DNA of 64,000 bases. Source: Zwartia panacis (GTDB lineage: Bacteria > Pseudomonadota > Gammaproteobacteria > Burkholderiales > Burkholderiaceae_B). The stretch is from the NCBI RefSeq assembly GCF_030410395.1, contig NZ_JAUHHF010000008.1, forward strand, positions 1 to 64,000, in the 5' to 3' direction. Under the pieces are notes generated by a model that worked only from the letters and a program-made list of their open reading frames with translations, was not told where the DNA came from and did not search any database. The position numbers and the translations under genes are program-made. Below are positions 38,690-48,991 of this stretch, one piece after another (positions within the stretch are counted from its first letter, which is position 1; each line of letters begins with the position of its first letter).

Positions 38690-39399
38690 GTCCGCAGGTG
38701 TTGAAAGTTGATCAAGTCAACGTGTTCTACGGTACGAGTCAGGCACTTTTCAATTTATCCTTTGATGTGCACAAAGGCGAAACGCTCGCCTTGCTGGGTC
38801 GTAACGGTGCGGGCAAAAGCACGACCATGAAATCTGTCGCCGGCGTGATCGCCGCCAAGAGCGGACATATCACGCTTCACAACCAGGCAATCACAGGGCG
38901 TCCCGCCCACTTGATCGCGCGTGCCGGTATTGGGTATGTGCCCGAGGATCGTCAAATTTTTCCAGACCTCACAGTCGAAGAAAATCTCGATATCGCCATC
39001 AAGCGTGGCGCCAATGGCGAGGATGACTGGAGTATCGAGCGCGTCTACGAGATGCTGCCCTTGCTCAAACCATTGCGTGAGCGACTGGGGGGACAGCTTT
39101 CAGGCGGCGAACAACAGATGTTGACTGTCGGACGGTCCCTGATGGGCAATCCGGATGTCTTGTTGCTGGATGAACCGAGCGAAGGCCTTGCCCCTATCAT
39201 GGTGCAAAAAATTGGCGATCTGATTCAGTCTCTGCGAGAAATGGGTAAAACGATCGTGCTCGCAGAACAAAATCTGCATTTCTGCCTCGGGCTCGCTGAC
39301 CGTGCGGTCGTCATCGACAAAGGCACCGATGTCTTTGTCGGCACGATCACCGAGCTCAATGACAACGCGGATATCAAGCAACGCTACCTGTCTGTTTAA
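38686..39399 (+). CDS. Branched-chain-type ABC transporter ATP-binding protein (LivF-like)
   Basis: The partner ATPase (237 residues) has Walker A GRNGAGKSTT (about 39-48), signature LSGGEQQMLTVGR (about 138-150) and Walker B VLLLDEPSEGLAP. The PEDRQIFPDLTVEENL stretch is typical of LivF. It completes a full ABC importer. The SDR no. 2 gene follows after 30 nt. Confidence 0.93.
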   Translation: MSPQVLKVDQVNVFYGTSQALFNLSFDVHKGETLALLGRNGAGKSTTMKSVAGVIAAKSGHITLHNQAITGRPAHLIARAGIGYVPEDRQIFPDLTVEENLDIAIKRGANGEDDWSIERVYEMLPLLKPLRERLGGQLSGGEQQMLTVGRSLMGNPDVLLLDEPSEGLAPIMVQKIGDLIQSLREMGKTIVLAEQNLHFCLGLADRAVVIDKGTDVFVGTITELNDNADIKQRYLSV

Positions 39400-39429
39400 T
39401 ACTGTTTTACATCAAGCACCGGAGCGGTC

Positions 39430-40188
39430 ATGCACATTTCAAGAGAAAACGCTTCGCAAGCTTTTGACCTCTCCCACACACACCTGCTTATCACAGGTGC
39501 TGCGGGCGGGATTGGCTCTGCAACGGCCAGACTGTGCAGCCAGCTTGGTGCCCGTCTTGTTTTGACGGATATCGAGCAAAATCAATCCGCCCTCGAGCAG
39601 CTTGCCCACTCGCTCAAGGGACAGGTCGCCGTCGAATGCTGCGATCTCACACAACGCGCACAAGTTGAGGCGCTTGTGACTCGGCACGATCCTCTCACCG
39701 CGCTTGCCGACACCGCAGGCATTTGCCCGTACGATGATGACTGGCTGTCACCGACATGGAATGATGTCGAGTTCATGCGCGTCATGCAAGTCAATGTGCT
39801 TGGGCCGATCAATCTCGTACGTGCTATTTTGCCGGGAATGATGGAGCGCAAACACGGTCGCATCGCGCTGTGTGGCTCTATTGCAGGATGGACGGGAGGT
39901 CTGCGCGCCGGTCCGCACTACTCCGCGTCCAAGGGTGGCGTTCACGCATTGGTAAGATGGTTTGCGCAACGCGCCGCACCCCATCACGTCACGGTCAATG
40001 CAGTGGCTCCGGGTCCGATTGAAACAGGCATGACTGCCGGCCATGGCTATGATGCGAATGCCTATCCGATGAAACGCATGGGTCAGCCAGAGGAAATCGC
40101 TAGCATGCTGGCATATCTGTGTTCACCTGCGGCAGGATTTGTGTCGGGCGCCATCATGGATGTGAATGGCGGCACCCTCATGCGCTAG
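39430..40188 (+). CDS. Short-chain dehydrogenase/reductase (SDR) no. 2
   Basis: A second SDR (252 residues) with TGAAGGIG (about 22-29), CGSIAG with the catalytic serine, and YSASK (about 160-164). The usual NNAG is replaced by DTAG (ADTAGICPYDD), a small departure. It is only modestly similar to SDR no. 1, so the two probably act at different steps. It is the last gene of the rightward operon and converges with the TPP enzyme, leaving 6 nt between stops. Confidence 0.87.
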   Translation: MHISRENASQAFDLSHTHLLITGAAGGIGSATARLCSQLGARLVLTDIEQNQSALEQLAHSLKGQVAVECCDLTQRAQVEALVTRHDPLTALADTAGICPYDDDWLSPTWNDVEFMRVMQVNVLGPINLVRAILPGMMERKHGRIALCGSIAGWTGGLRAGPHYSASKGGVHALVRWFAQRAAPHHVTVNAVAPGPIETGMTAGHGYDANAYPMKRMGQPEEIASMLAYLCSPAAGFVSGAIMDVNGGTLMR

Positions 40189-40194
40189 TCGGCT

Positions 40195-41865
40195 TTACTC
40201 GCCAAAACCTCTGGAGACGATGACTTCCACGAGCTGAGGACCGGGACTGGCCATCGCAGCCTGGAGCACGCCGGCGATTTGAGTCGGATCTGTCACAACT
40301 TGCGAAGACATGCCCATACTCTTGGCAACTCCCGCAAAATCAATCGCGGGATCATTCATATCCATGGCGACAAAATCATCTGTACCGCGCATGGCCAACA
40401 AACGCTCTTTGATGATGCGATAACTGCGATTATTAATAATCACATAGGTAATGTTCAGCTTTAAATGTGCAGCCGTCCAGAGCGACTGAATGCTGTACAT
40501 GGCGCTACCATCGCCAATCACTGCCACCACAGGACGCTCAGGTTGCGCGAGCGCGACCCCTACCGCACCTGCCATACCAAACCCAAGGCCGCCACTCGCC
40601 AGGCCGTAATAAGCCTGAGGGTCGTCCATCGGCAGCATCGCGGCGATCGCCGGTGCAGCCGTCAAGGTTTCGTCGACCACGATAACGTCTTTGGGTAAGA
40701 CATCCACGAGTTGGCTCACGAGATAGCGTTGATCGATGGGTGTGCTCGAAGCACTCGACTGAACCTCGGCACGGGTCTTCGCACGATTGGCGGTCCAGTT
40801 GCGAGTCGCCAGGTCTGCCAGTCTTGCTTGAGCATGCTTGGCCTGTTCTGCTGTGCGCAAGTCGCGTAGCACCGGCAACAAGGCCAATAATGTTTCTTTG
40901 ACATCGGCACGCACCGCCGTAGCGGTCGAATAGTTTTTGCCCAACTCCCAGTCGCGCTCAGTGATATGCATCACGGGCATTTCCGGAGGAAGCGGATCGA
41001 CGGTACTCATCGGGGACATGCGCAGCAAGTCCGCGCCCAGACAAAGCAAGAAATCATACTGCTCTAACGTTTGGCGAACCTTTTTCTGATTACGTGTCAG
41101 ATCACCCATGCAAGTTGGATGCGAGGAAGGATACCGCGCGTTGTAAGGCACGGACTCTTGATAGACAGCCGCACCCAGCAACTCAGCCAACTCGCAGGCT
41201 TCATTGAACAAATCGGCATTGGCGATTTCACGGCCTGCCACAATAACCGGCTTTTTCGCAGCCAGCAGTTTTTGCGCCAAATCTTTCAATGCGGAATCGC
41301 TCGGACGCACACCCGCATCCACAATCGTGGGGAAACCAAACTCGATTTCCGCCTCTTCATCGAGCACAGACCCTGGCAGGCTAATAAACACAGGGCCCAT
41401 CGGCGGCGTGCGGGCAATTTTTGCCGCACGTCGGATGACACGAGGTAAATCCTCAATCCGCGTCACCTCGAATGCCCATTTCACCAAGGGCGCGGCAATC
41501 GGTACCAGCGGCTCATACAACAAAGGCTCTTGCAAACCATAACCAACCTCGTATTGACCCGCCGTAATCAACAATGGCGAACCCGAAAACTTGGCGTTAT
41601 AAATCGCTCCCATGGCATGGCCCAGGCCAGGTGCGCAATGAAGATTGCAGGCCACCAGCTGATTGGAGGCGCGGGCAAAACCATCCGCCATCCCCACCAC
41701 GATCGACTCTTGCAGACCCAGCACATAGGTCAGCTCTGGAAACTGAGGGACCGCCTCCATGATCGCAAGCTCGGTCGTACCTGGGTTTCCAAACAGATGC
41801 GTCACACCCTCGTCGAGCAAGAGCTTGATGAAAGCCTGACGTCCCGTCATTTTTTGAATAGTCAT
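40195..41865 (-). CDS. Thiamine diphosphate-dependent decarboxylase (benzoylformate decarboxylase-like)
   Basis: A 556-residue enzyme of the POX/PDC family with three domains. LFGNPGTTELAIMEA (about 26-40) and LQESIVVGMADGFAR, with the ylide-activating glutamate (about 51-65), are at the N-terminus. The ThDP motif VAVIGDGSAMYSIQSLW begins at about 437 and ends at VIINNRSY. This motif set resembles benzoylformate decarboxylase (MdlC), which turns a 2-oxo acid into an aldehyde. Acetolactate- or oxalyl-CoA-type activities cannot be excluded. GGGGAG precedes the chosen ATG; an upstream ATG at 41892 is less likely. It probably shares a leftward transcript with the Ldh-family gene. Confidence 0.85.
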   Translation of the reverse strand: MTIQKMTGRQAFIKLLLDEGVTHLFGNPGTTELAIMEAVPQFPELTYVLGLQESIVVGMADGFARASNQLVACNLHCAPGLGHAMGAIYNAKFSGSPLLITAGQYEVGYGLQEPLLYEPLVPIAAPLVKWAFEVTRIEDLPRVIRRAAKIARTPPMGPVFISLPGSVLDEEAEIEFGFPTIVDAGVRPSDSALKDLAQKLLAAKKPVIVAGREIANADLFNEACELAELLGAAVYQESVPYNARYPSSHPTCMGDLTRNQKKVRQTLEQYDFLLCLGADLLRMSPMSTVDPLPPEMPVMHITERDWELGKNYSTATAVRADVKETLLALLPVLRDLRTAEQAKHAQARLADLATRNWTANRAKTRAEVQSSASSTPIDQRYLVSQLVDVLPKDVIVVDETLTAAPAIAAMLPMDDPQAYYGLASGGLGFGMAGAVGVALAQPERPVVAVIGDGSAMYSIQSLWTAAHLKLNITYVIINNRSYRIIKERLLAMRGTDDFVAMDMNDPAIDFAGVAKSMGMSSQVVTDPTQIAGVLQAAMASPGPQLVEVIVSRGFGE

Positions 41866-41906
41866 TTTTGTCTCCCCGCGATGCCTGAGCATCGATTTCT
41901 GATTTT

Positions 41907-42983
41907 TTATAAACCTGCTAATTTTTGTAGCTGTGCTGGATCGAGACCCAGTTTTTTAGCCGTCTCCAGCATTTCGTTCCAGGTCGTTTCGTCAACCGGA
42001 ACGCCCTGCGCCAATCGCTTGGCGCGTGACTCGCGCTCAGGCTCTCCTGCGACACGGACGTAGTCATATCCAGGCTGGGGTGGCGAGGCCTTGACCCAGT
42101 CGATAAAGGCTTTCATTTCATGCTCAAAGATCGAGCCATCTGCGAGCTTGGCAGGATCAAAAATAATGGAGAGCATCCCGTTGATGATGCGCCGCTTACC
42201 GTCAGGAGGCGATTGTGTGGTCATGCCACCCGCCAACGCACCGCCCAGCAATTCGCAAATCAATGCCAATCCAAAGCCTTTGTGCTCGCCAAAGGTGCAC
42301 AGAGCGCCCAGTGGTGGTTTCACCGCGTAAACGGGCTCCGTGGTCGGACGTCCCTGATCATCGATCAGATAACCAGGTGGCAACTGCTCGCCTTTATTGA
42401 GCGCGACACGGGCTTTGCCCTGAGCGATGACGCTCGTCGCAAAATCCAGCAGGATGGGATCCTGACCAGGCACAGGAATGCCAACAGTAAAGGGGTTGGT
42501 GCCAAAGCGCGCATCCCCGCCACCGAAAGGAGCGACGATAGGACGGGAAATCACATTCACAAAATGGATAGAGATCAGACCCTGCTCAACCGTCATCTCG
42601 GCCCAAGCGCCAATCCGGCACAAGTGATGGGAGTTTCCGAGCGCCAAAATACAGCTGCCGTGCTCCTTGGCACGGGCAATGCCAAGCTCCATCGCCTGAT
42701 GACCAATCGCCTGACCAAAGCCACACTCGCCATCCAGCCCGATCATCGAGCCGTTATCCATCCTTGTCTGGATTTGTGCGTTGGGCTTGAGACTGCCCTC
42801 CAGATACGCCTCGGCGTAACGCGGCAAAATCCCCACACCATGTGAATCATGGCCCGTCAGGTTTGCCTGTACGAGATTTTCGGTGACGAGTTCGATTTCA
42901 CGATCATCGCTACCAAAACCTTTCACCAGATAACGCACTGCATCGCGCAAGCGATCGACAGGGATAAGATGCATCTGAGCCAT
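41907..42983 (-). CDS. Ldh-family NAD(P)-dependent 2-hydroxyacid dehydrogenase no. 2
   Basis: A 358-residue MDH2/Ldh_2-family enzyme. HDSHGVGILPRY (about 49-60), LGNSHHLCRIG with the catalytic histidine (about 116-126), GTNPFTVGIPVPG and GEHKGFGLALICELLGG are visible. It would oxidise a 2-hydroxy acid to the 2-oxo acid, the expected substrate of the TPP decarboxylase encoded 41 nt downstream. It is a clear paralogue of the protein encoded at 17.1-18.2 kb. Confidence 0.87.
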   Translation of the reverse strand: MAQMHLIPVDRLRDAVRYLVKGFGSDDREIELVTENLVQANLTGHDSHGVGILPRYAEAYLEGSLKPNAQIQTRMDNGSMIGLDGECGFGQAIGHQAMELGIARAKEHGSCILALGNSHHLCRIGAWAEMTVEQGLISIHFVNVISRPIVAPFGGGDARFGTNPFTVGIPVPGQDPILLDFATSVIAQGKARVALNKGEQLPPGYLIDDQGRPTTEPVYAVKPPLGALCTFGEHKGFGLALICELLGGALAGGMTTQSPPDGKRRIINGMLSIIFDPAKLADGSIFEHEMKAFIDWVKASPPQPGYDYVRVAGEPERESRAKRLAQGVPVDETTWNEMLETAKKLGLDPAQLQKLAGL

Positions 42984-43034
42984 TCAACGAGTTCCTTTGA
43001 TGAGTCTGTAACGTGTGAATATTTGAATGTTGAT

Positions 43035-44126
43035 TTAAACGTTAAACAAGAAATTCAACACGTCGCCATCCTTGACGATGTACTCCTTGCCCTCGGCACG
43101 CATCTTGCCCGCTTCTTTAGCGCCCGACTCACCCTTGTAGGCAATGAAGTCCTCATACGCAATCGTTTGCGCACGGATGAAACCACGCTCAAAGTCGGTA
43201 TGGATCACGCCCGCCGCCTGAGGGGCCGTTGCGCCGATCGGTACAGTCCAGGCGCGGACTTCTTTCACGCCTGCGGTGAAATAAGTTTGCAGACCCAGTA
43301 ATTTAAAAGCACCGCGAATGAGGCGATCCAGGCCGGGCTCTTGCATACCCATGTCCGCCAGAAAGACAGCTTTGTCCTCATCGGAGAGCTCGGCGATCTC
43401 AGACTCGATGGCTGCACAAATCGCGACGACTGGCGCATTGCGCGCGGCGGCATACTCATTCAAGCGATCGAGCAAAGGATTGTTGGTAAACCCCTGATCG
43501 CTGACGTTACCCACATACATCGCAGGTTTGGCTGTGATGAAGCACAGCGGCGCGATCAAGGCGCGATCTTCGGGCGAAAGATCTAGCGCGCGAATCGGTT
43601 TGGTTTCGTTCAGCTGGGCGATGACTTGCTCGAGTATGGCGACGACCTTCTGGGCCTCTTTGTCACCGGAACGTGCAGTCTTTTGATAACGGTGCATCGC
43701 CTTTTCAGCTGTCTGCATATCAGCGAGCGCCAACTCTGTTTCAATCACCTCGATATCCGCGATCGGATCGACACGTCCCGCGACGTGGATCACGTTATCG
43801 TCCTCGAAACAACGCACAACGTTAATAATGGCGTTGGTTTCACGGATATGAGAGAGAAACTGGTTGCCGAGGCCTTCGCCCTGGCTCGCACCGGCCACCA
43901 GACCTGCGATGTCCACAAATTCCACGGTCGCATGCAGAATGCGCTCAGGTTTGACGATCGCGGCGAGTGCATCGAGCCGTGGATCCGGGACCTCGACCAC
44001 GCCGACATTGGGCTCGATCGTACAAAAGGGGTAATTTTCGGCAGCGATACCTGCCTTGGTGAGGGCATTAAAAAGGGTTGATTTACCGACGTTGGGCAAA
44101 CCAACGATGCCACATTGCAGAGCCAT
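43035..44126 (-). CDS. ychF: Ribosome-binding ATPase YchF
   Basis: YchF/Ola1 is an Obg-type P-loop ATPase that binds ribosomes and responds to oxidative stress. [14 protein letters not shown] (about residues 8-21), DIAGLV (about 73-78) and the G4-position NVSD, which favours ATP over GTP, are visible. A coiled coil (about 130-170) and a C-terminal TGS domain ending FLFNV complete the 363 residues. In this window it is separated from pth by the acyl-CoA synthetase and CPBP genes. Confidence 0.95.
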   Translation of the reverse strand: MALQCGIVGLPNVGKSTLFNALTKAGIAAENYPFCTIEPNVGVVEVPDPRLDALAAIVKPERILHATVEFVDIAGLVAGASQGEGLGNQFLSHIRETNAIINVVRCFEDDNVIHVAGRVDPIADIEVIETELALADMQTAEKAMHRYQKTARSGDKEAQKVVAILEQVIAQLNETKPIRALDLSPEDRALIAPLCFITAKPAMYVGNVSDQGFTNNPLLDRLNEYAAARNAPVVAICAAIESEIAELSDEDKAVFLADMGMQEPGLDRLIRGAFKLLGLQTYFTAGVKEVRAWTVPIGATAPQAAGVIHTDFERGFIRAQTIAYEDFIAYKGESGAKEAGKMRAEGKEYIVKDGDVLNFLFNV

Positions 44127-44209
44127 GAGAATCCCGAAGTTCTTAAGAAGTGAAACAGCTGTATAGAATATGAGTTTAACCGCTCCGCCCTTAATTTCTC
44201 TCCCAGATC

Positions 44210-45763
44210 ATGACTCTAGCTGAGCTTCTCGCCCGCCCTTTTGGCACCATCCCGGAAATGGTCAGTTTTGCTGCCTCGCAGCGACCTGAGCACCCGGCTT
44301 TGATTCTCAACGACAAGTCACTTTCCTACGCAGAGCTCGACACATTGATCGCCCGTGTCGCGGCCTCGCTGCAGCGCGACGGATATGTGCCGGGCGACAA
44401 AATCGCCGCGTGCGCAGGCACCTCGTTCGAGTATGTGGCGCTATTTCTGGGGGCTTTACGCGCAGGTGCGGTCATGACACCGCTACCACCCACCGCGACA
44501 CCTCTGAATCTGGACGGCATGCTCGCCAATTCAGGTGCCAAAATCCTTTTCCAAGATCGTGCCTGCGCGACCACTTGGCCGACTGACAGCTTGGTCGAAA
44601 ATGGCTTGCACAGAATATGGATCGACGAGCAGCAGGGAACAGACAGCTGGGGCGAATGGCTATCTGGCGACAAACAGCCCCGTCCCGTGGACACACAACC
44701 CCACTGGGCCTTTAACCTGATCTACTCCTCCGGCACCACAGGCACACCTAAAGGCATTGTTCAGCCCTGCTCCATGCGCTGGTCGCACGTCCAACGCGCG
44801 GCCACCAACGGCTATGGGCCTGATTCGGTGACGCTCGCCTCTACACCTCTCTACTCGAACACCACACTTGTTGCCTTGTTGCCCACGCTCGCGCTCGGTG
44901 GCACAGGTGTACTGATGAGCAAGTTTGACGCGCGTCGCTACCTTGAGCTTGCTCAAAAGCATCGAGTGACGCACACCATGCTGGTGCCCGTGCAGTATCA
45001 GCGTATTCTTGACGATCCCGAGTTTGACCGCTTTGATCTCTCAGCTTTTCAGGCAAAATTTTCAACAAGCGCCCCTTTTGGTGCGGCCCTCAAAGCTGAA
45101 GTCCTCAAGCGGTGGCCTGGTCGTTTAACCGAAATCTACGGGATGACCGAAGGCGGTGGTCGCTGCGAGCTCGAGGCGCACAATTATCCGCACAAGCTTC
45201 ACACCATCGGTCGTCCAGCCAGCGGTCACGATATTCGACTCATCGATGAGGCAGGACAAGAGGTCCCTCAAGGTCAGACGGGTGAAATAGTGGGGAGCTC
45301 CTCGGCAATGATGGAGGGCTACTACGGAATGCCGGAGAAGACCCGCGAGGTCGAATGGTTCGACCCTTCAGGCAAACGCTTTATCCGGACAGGCGATATC
45401 GCACGCTACGACGAAGATGGTTTTCTGATTCTCGCGGATCGCAAAAAAGACATGGTCATCTCAGGCGGTTTCAATATCTATCCAAGCGATCTCGAGGCTG
45501 AAATCGACCAACATCCTGAGGTGCGGGAATCCGCAGTCGTCGGTGTGCCCTCGCGTCAGTGGGGAGAAACACCAGTGGCCTATGTTGTTCTCAAACCTGA
45601 TGCAACGATTGATCGCACTGACCTGCTTGCCTGGGTTAATGCCCGGCTCGGAAAAACGCAGCGCCTGGCCGATCTTGTTTTGACGGACACATTACCCAGA
45701 AGCGAAATTGGCAAGGTCCTGAAGAGAGAATTGCGCGAGCGCTACGGCGCCCATGCTAAATAG
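44210..45763 (+). CDS. AMP-forming acyl/aryl-CoA synthetase
   Basis: A 517-residue ANL-superfamily ligase that activates a carboxylic acid via an acyl-AMP to the CoA ester. The P-loop-like YSSGTTGTPKGIVQP starts at about residue 171. EIYGMTEGG, TGDIARYDEDGFL, DRKKDMVISGGFNIYPSDLE and the C-terminal catalytic lysine in SEIGKVLKREL are all present. It looks closer to 4-coumarate-CoA-ligase-like or medium-chain enzymes than to acetyl-CoA synthetase. It stands alone, divergent from ychF and convergent with the CPBP gene, with which it overlaps by 8 bp. Confidence 0.88.
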   Translation: MTLAELLARPFGTIPEMVSFAASQRPEHPALILNDKSLSYAELDTLIARVAASLQRDGYVPGDKIAACAGTSFEYVALFLGALRAGAVMTPLPPTATPLNLDGMLANSGAKILFQDRACATTWPTDSLVENGLHRIWIDEQQGTDSWGEWLSGDKQPRPVDTQPHWAFNLIYSSGTTGTPKGIVQPCSMRWSHVQRAATNGYGPDSVTLASTPLYSNTTLVALLPTLALGGTGVLMSKFDARRYLELAQKHRVTHTMLVPVQYQRILDDPEFDRFDLSAFQAKFSTSAPFGAALKAEVLKRWPGRLTEIYGMTEGGGRCELEAHNYPHKLHTIGRPASGHDIRLIDEAGQEVPQGQTGEIVGSSSAMMEGYYGMPEKTREVEWFDPSGKRFIRTGDIARYDEDGFLILADRKKDMVISGGFNIYPSDLEAEIDQHPEVRESAVVGVPSRQWGETPVAYVVLKPDATIDRTDLLAWVNARLGKTQRLADLVLTDTLPRSEIGKVLKRELRERYGAHAK

Positions 45764-46502
45764 CATCACCCGCGACCTGCAAGGCCAGCCATGCCACAGC
45801 TAAAGGTCCCGCATTGAAAAATGCATGGACCAGTATGGCCGCGCCGATGCCACGTTGCACACGGATCCAGCAAAGCGCCAGTCCGGTCACCCATTGCGGC
45901 AACACGAGTACCACCATCATCCACGCGGGCAAATCCACAAACTCATAGTTGTGGATATGGAGCCCCGCGAAGCCCAAGACAGAAAGGTGCATCACGACAG
46001 GAAACGACCAACGATATGTTCTAAGCCAATTCCAGCCAGATCCAGAGGGCATGCGTGCGTGACGCATCGACCAGATCAGCATGAGCATCACACACACAAT
46101 CAGACTGCTGGCCCACCAGGCAAAACCGTTCAGAAAGACATAAATCAACACAGGCACGACTAGCAATGCCAACAGGGGTCGGCGCAAACCAAAACGGAAA
46201 AGCATCTCTTCAATAATGGGGGCCCACAGGAGCGCCTGAAACCAAGGCAAATTGTGCACACTGATGCGATGCGTCGCACCACTCATTTCAAAAACGGTCA
46301 ACACAAGCGGTCCAAGCGCAACGATATTAATCAGCCAAAGCGCGGCCGCCCAAGCGAGCAGCCGCGATATCTTGCAGGAAGGCCACCAGTCCGCCATCCA
46401 ACCACTGACCGGAGTTGCATGCTTAACCTCACGCTTGAGACTTGGGCGTCGGACAAAACTAAAAAATAGTCTGAATTCGTCTCGAAAGCGCATCACTGTC
46501 AT
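45756..46502 (-). CDS. CPBP-family intramembrane metalloprotease-like protein
   Basis: A 248-residue membrane protein with about seven helices. The CPBP (Abi) motifs are visible: [12 protein letters not shown] (about 95-106), then a HAFFNAG motif near residue 228. The first supplies glutamates and the later histidine a metal ligand in Rce1-like proteases. Targets are unknown. Its start overlaps the pth stop (ATGA), so it is the second gene of a pth-CPBP pair. Confidence 0.8.
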   Translation of the reverse strand: MTVMRFRDEFRLFFSFVRRPSLKREVKHATPVSGWMADWWPSCKISRLLAWAAALWLINIVALGPLVLTVFEMSGATHRISVHNLPWFQALLWAPIIEEMLFRFGLRRPLLALLVVPVLIYVFLNGFAWWASSLIVCVMLMLIWSMRHARMPSGSGWNWLRTYRWSFPVVMHLSVLGFAGLHIHNYEFVDLPAWMMVVLVLPQWVTGLALCWIRVQRGIGAAILVHAFFNAGPLAVAWLALQVAGDAI

Positions 46503-47095
46503 GGCGGATTGTCACGGTGCAACTGCTCGGTCGCGCGCACAAACTCACCCTTCAAAAATAATGGCGTCACCGCGCGGCAGCGCGTCAGACAATCATCGAT
46601 TGCCTGTTGATCTTCACGCCGGGGAGGATGAAGTACGAAATCAGCGACCTCTTGAGCAAGTTTCAAAGTGCGAGGATGTCCGATTCCCAAACGCAGTCTC
46701 CAAAAATTAGCACTTCCAAGCGCTGCCTGGATATCCCGTAATCCGTTATGACCCGCATGACCGCCCCCTTGCTTGACCTTGACCTGACCTGGCATGAGAT
46801 CGAGCTCGTCATGGAGCACGAGTATTTCCTCCGGGACGAGTTTGTAAAAACGGGCAAGCGCTCCGACGCACTGGCCAGAACGATTCATAAAGGTTTGAGG
46901 CTTGGCCAAATAGATTTGCTCGCCCTCGAAGCGCGCCTTGGCAACCGAACCAAAAAATGATTTTTCGATGTTGAAGGCACAGCGCAGGTCATCTGCAATA
47001 GCATCGGCCAGCCAAAAGCCCGCATTATGTCGCGTGCGAGTGTAGTCGGGACCTGGATTGCCTAGCCCAACAATGAGTTTGATCGGATGATTCAT
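46499..47095 (-). CDS. pth: Peptidyl-tRNA hydrolase
   Basis: Pth releases peptides from tRNAs that drop off ribosomes. [19 protein letters not shown] (about residues 10-28) holds the active-site Asn and His, and [14 protein letters not shown] (about 91-104) the Asp. The 198-residue length is usual. I start at [10 protein letters not shown] rather than at an upstream frame that enters the rplY terminator. It belongs to the conserved prs-rplY-pth block. Confidence 0.95.
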   Translation of the reverse strand: MNHPIKLIVGLGNPGPDYTRTRHNAGFWLADAIADDLRCAFNIEKSFFGSVAKARFEGEQIYLAKPQTFMNRSGQCVGALARFYKLVPEEILVLHDELDLMPGQVKVKQGGGHAGHNGLRDIQAALGSANFWRLRLGIGHPRTLKLAQEVADFVLHPPRREDQQAIDDCLTRCRAVTPLFLKGEFVRATEQLHRDNPP

Positions 47096-47112
47096 CACGC
47101 CATTATGAAGAC

Positions 47113-47145
47113 AAAAGCCCCATCCGCACAAAACGGACAGGGCTT
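47113..47145 (-). terminator. Intrinsic terminator after rplY
   Basis: On the minus strand AAGCCC-TGT-CCG / CGG-AT-GGGGCTT folds into an interrupted stem followed by TTTTGTCTT. It lies between rplY and pth and may uncouple the two in part. Confidence 0.65.
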
Positions 47146-47169
47146 GGAGAGCACTTCTAAGAAGGTGAA

Positions 47170-47772
47170 TTAAGCGGCAGGTGCTGCGCCGTCAGCAGCT
47201 TCAGCAGAACCGCCCTTGACGATGGCTGTCACCAAGACTGGGTTTGCATCGCCACGGTGCGCAACGTAAGTCACGCCTTTAGGCAACGTAATGTCAGCCA
47301 AGTGAATCGACGCGCCGCCCACCAATTTGGACAAGTCCACTTCGATGAACTGTGGCAGATTGGATGGCAAGCAAGCGACTTCAATTTCAGTCATCACATG
47401 CGAAATGATCGCAGCGCTGAGCTTGACCGCTGGGGAAATTTCAGTGTTCGTGAAGTGCAAAGGCACTTTGGTATGGAGCGCCTGATCGGCGGACACGCGC
47501 TGAAAGTCGACGTGCATGACGATCTGCTTGTAAGGGTGCCACTGAACCGAACGCAACAGAACCTGATGGCTCTTGCCTTCGAGTTGCATCTCCAGAATGG
47601 ATGCGTGAAACTGCTCTTTACGCAGAGCGTGATAAATCTCGTTGTGATCGAGTTCGATATTGACGGGCTGCTCTTTGCCACCATAAACAATGGCGGGGAC
47701 GCGGCTCGCACGGCGCAGGCGGCGGCTCGCACTCGTTCCCTGTACGCTACGTGGGGTTGCATTAAATTGCAT
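47170..47772 (-). CDS. rplY: 50S ribosomal protein L25 (general stress protein CTC form)
   Basis: L25 binds 5S rRNA. The 200-residue protein has the N-terminal L25 fold ([27 protein letters not shown]) and the additional C-terminal TL5/CTC beta domain, ending in an Ala-rich tail. GGAG lies 8 nt before the ATG; a longer frame starting at 47784 is rejected. It follows prs by about 135 nt. Confidence 0.95.
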   Translation of the reverse strand: MQFNATPRSVQGTSASRRLRRASRVPAIVYGGKEQPVNIELDHNEIYHALRKEQFHASILEMQLEGKSHQVLLRSVQWHPYKQIVMHVDFQRVSADQALHTKVPLHFTNTEISPAVKLSAAIISHVMTEIEVACLPSNLPQFIEVDLSKLVGGASIHLADITLPKGVTYVAHRGDANPVLVTAIVKGGSAEAADGAAPAA

Positions 47773-47907
47773 GAAAAACTCCAAAAGGGATGACTAGCAT
47801 CCTGTTAAAACACGATCCGGGTATCGAATCGTGGCTTCGCAGCTCACCGCGACCAGTGAACCGCAAATCACTTCGCGCATCCTCTTTCCGGATACGCTTT
47901 TGATTCT

Positions 47908-48858
47908 TTAATCTACAAACAACGAGCTGACGGACTCGGCGTTCGAAATACGTAAAATTGTTTCGCCCAGCAAAGCCGCACAAGAAAGCTGGCGGATTTT
48001 GCTGCAAGCACGACCCTCGTCCGAAAGAGGAATCGTGTCAGTGACCACCAGCTCATTCAATTCAGAACTTGCAATGCGCTCAATGGCGCCCCCAGACAGC
48101 ACGGCATGTGTGCAATACGCATACACGGCACCCGCGCCGCGCTCTTTCAACGCCTGGGCAGCCTTGCAGAGCGTGCCTGCCGTGTCGACCATATCATCCA
48201 TGATCAGACAGGTGCGACCATCGACCTCGCCAATAATGTTCATCACCTCGGAGACGTTGGCGCGAGGACGACGCTTATCTATGATGGCCAGATCGGCTTC
48301 AAGCTGTTTAGCCAACGCACGGGCCCGCACCACACCACCGATATCCGGTGAAACCACGACGAGATTACTTAGATTGCGACGCCAAATATCCCCTAACAAA
48401 ATCGGCCCTGCATAGATATTGTCGACGGGTATATCAAAAAATCCTTGGATCTGGTCTGCGTGCAAGTCCATGGTCAGGACGCGATCAACACCCGCTACCT
48501 GAAGCATGTTTGCCACGACCTTCGCCGTGATGGCCACCCGGGCGGAACGAGGACGACGATCCTGTCGTGCATATCCAAAATAGGGGATAGCGGCAGTGAT
48601 GCGTCCAGCGGAGGCGCGACGCAGGGCGTCCACCATCACCATGACTTCCATCAAATTATCATTGGTGGGCGCACAGGTTGGCTGAAGTACAAAAACGTCC
48701 TTACCACGGACGTTTTCATTAATTTCAGCCATGACCTCACCATCCGAAAAACGTCCAACAGTCATACGACCGAGGGACATATCAAGATGGTTAACCACAT
48801 CAACCGCAAGACGCGTATTCGCAGTCCCGGTAAAAATCATGAAACTATCATTAGGCAT
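47908..48858 (-). CDS. prs: Ribose-phosphate pyrophosphokinase
   Basis: Prs makes PRPP from ribose 5-phosphate and ATP for nucleotide, His, Trp and NAD synthesis. [14 protein letters not shown] at the N-terminus, [15 protein letters not shown] (about 97-111), [15 protein letters not shown] (about 126) and the PRPP site [13 protein letters not shown] (about 218-230) are clear. The 316-residue length assumes the MPNDSF start. The tRNA-Gln gene lies just upstream on the same strand and is probably cut from the same transcript. Confidence 0.96.
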   Translation of the reverse strand: MPNDSFMIFTGTANTRLAVDVVNHLDMSLGRMTVGRFSDGEVMAEINENVRGKDVFVLQPTCAPTNDNLMEVMVMVDALRRASAGRITAAIPYFGYARQDRRPRSARVAITAKVVANMLQVAGVDRVLTMDLHADQIQGFFDIPVDNIYAGPILLGDIWRRNLSNLVVVSPDIGGVVRARALAKQLEADLAIIDKRRPRANVSEVMNIIGEVDGRTCLIMDDMVDTAGTLCKAAQALKERGAGAVYAYCTHAVLSGGAIERIASSELNELVVTDTIPLSDEGRACSKIRQLSCAALLGETILRISNAESVSSLFVD

Positions 48859-48916
48859 GATGTGGGCAGTCACAGACCGTCAGATTAAATGTGGGACAGC
48901 TCTACAGAATTAGGGG

Positions 48917-48990
48917 CTGGGGAGGAAGGATTCGAACCTTCGCATGCCGGAATCAAAATCCGGTGCCTTAACCAGCTTGGCGACTCCCCA
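48917..48990 (-). tRNA. tRNA-Gln (anticodon TTG)
   Basis: The minus strand folds as a cloverleaf. The acceptor TGGGGAG pairs with CTCCCCA, the anticodon stem CCGGA/TCCGG closes the loop TTTTGAT with anticodon TTG, and the T arm contains GGTTCGAATCC. Discriminator G is followed by CCC, so the CCA end is not fully encoded. It starts 1 nt after the ispE stop codon and precedes prs, as in many betaproteobacteria. Confidence 0.96.
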
Positions 48991-48991
48991 A

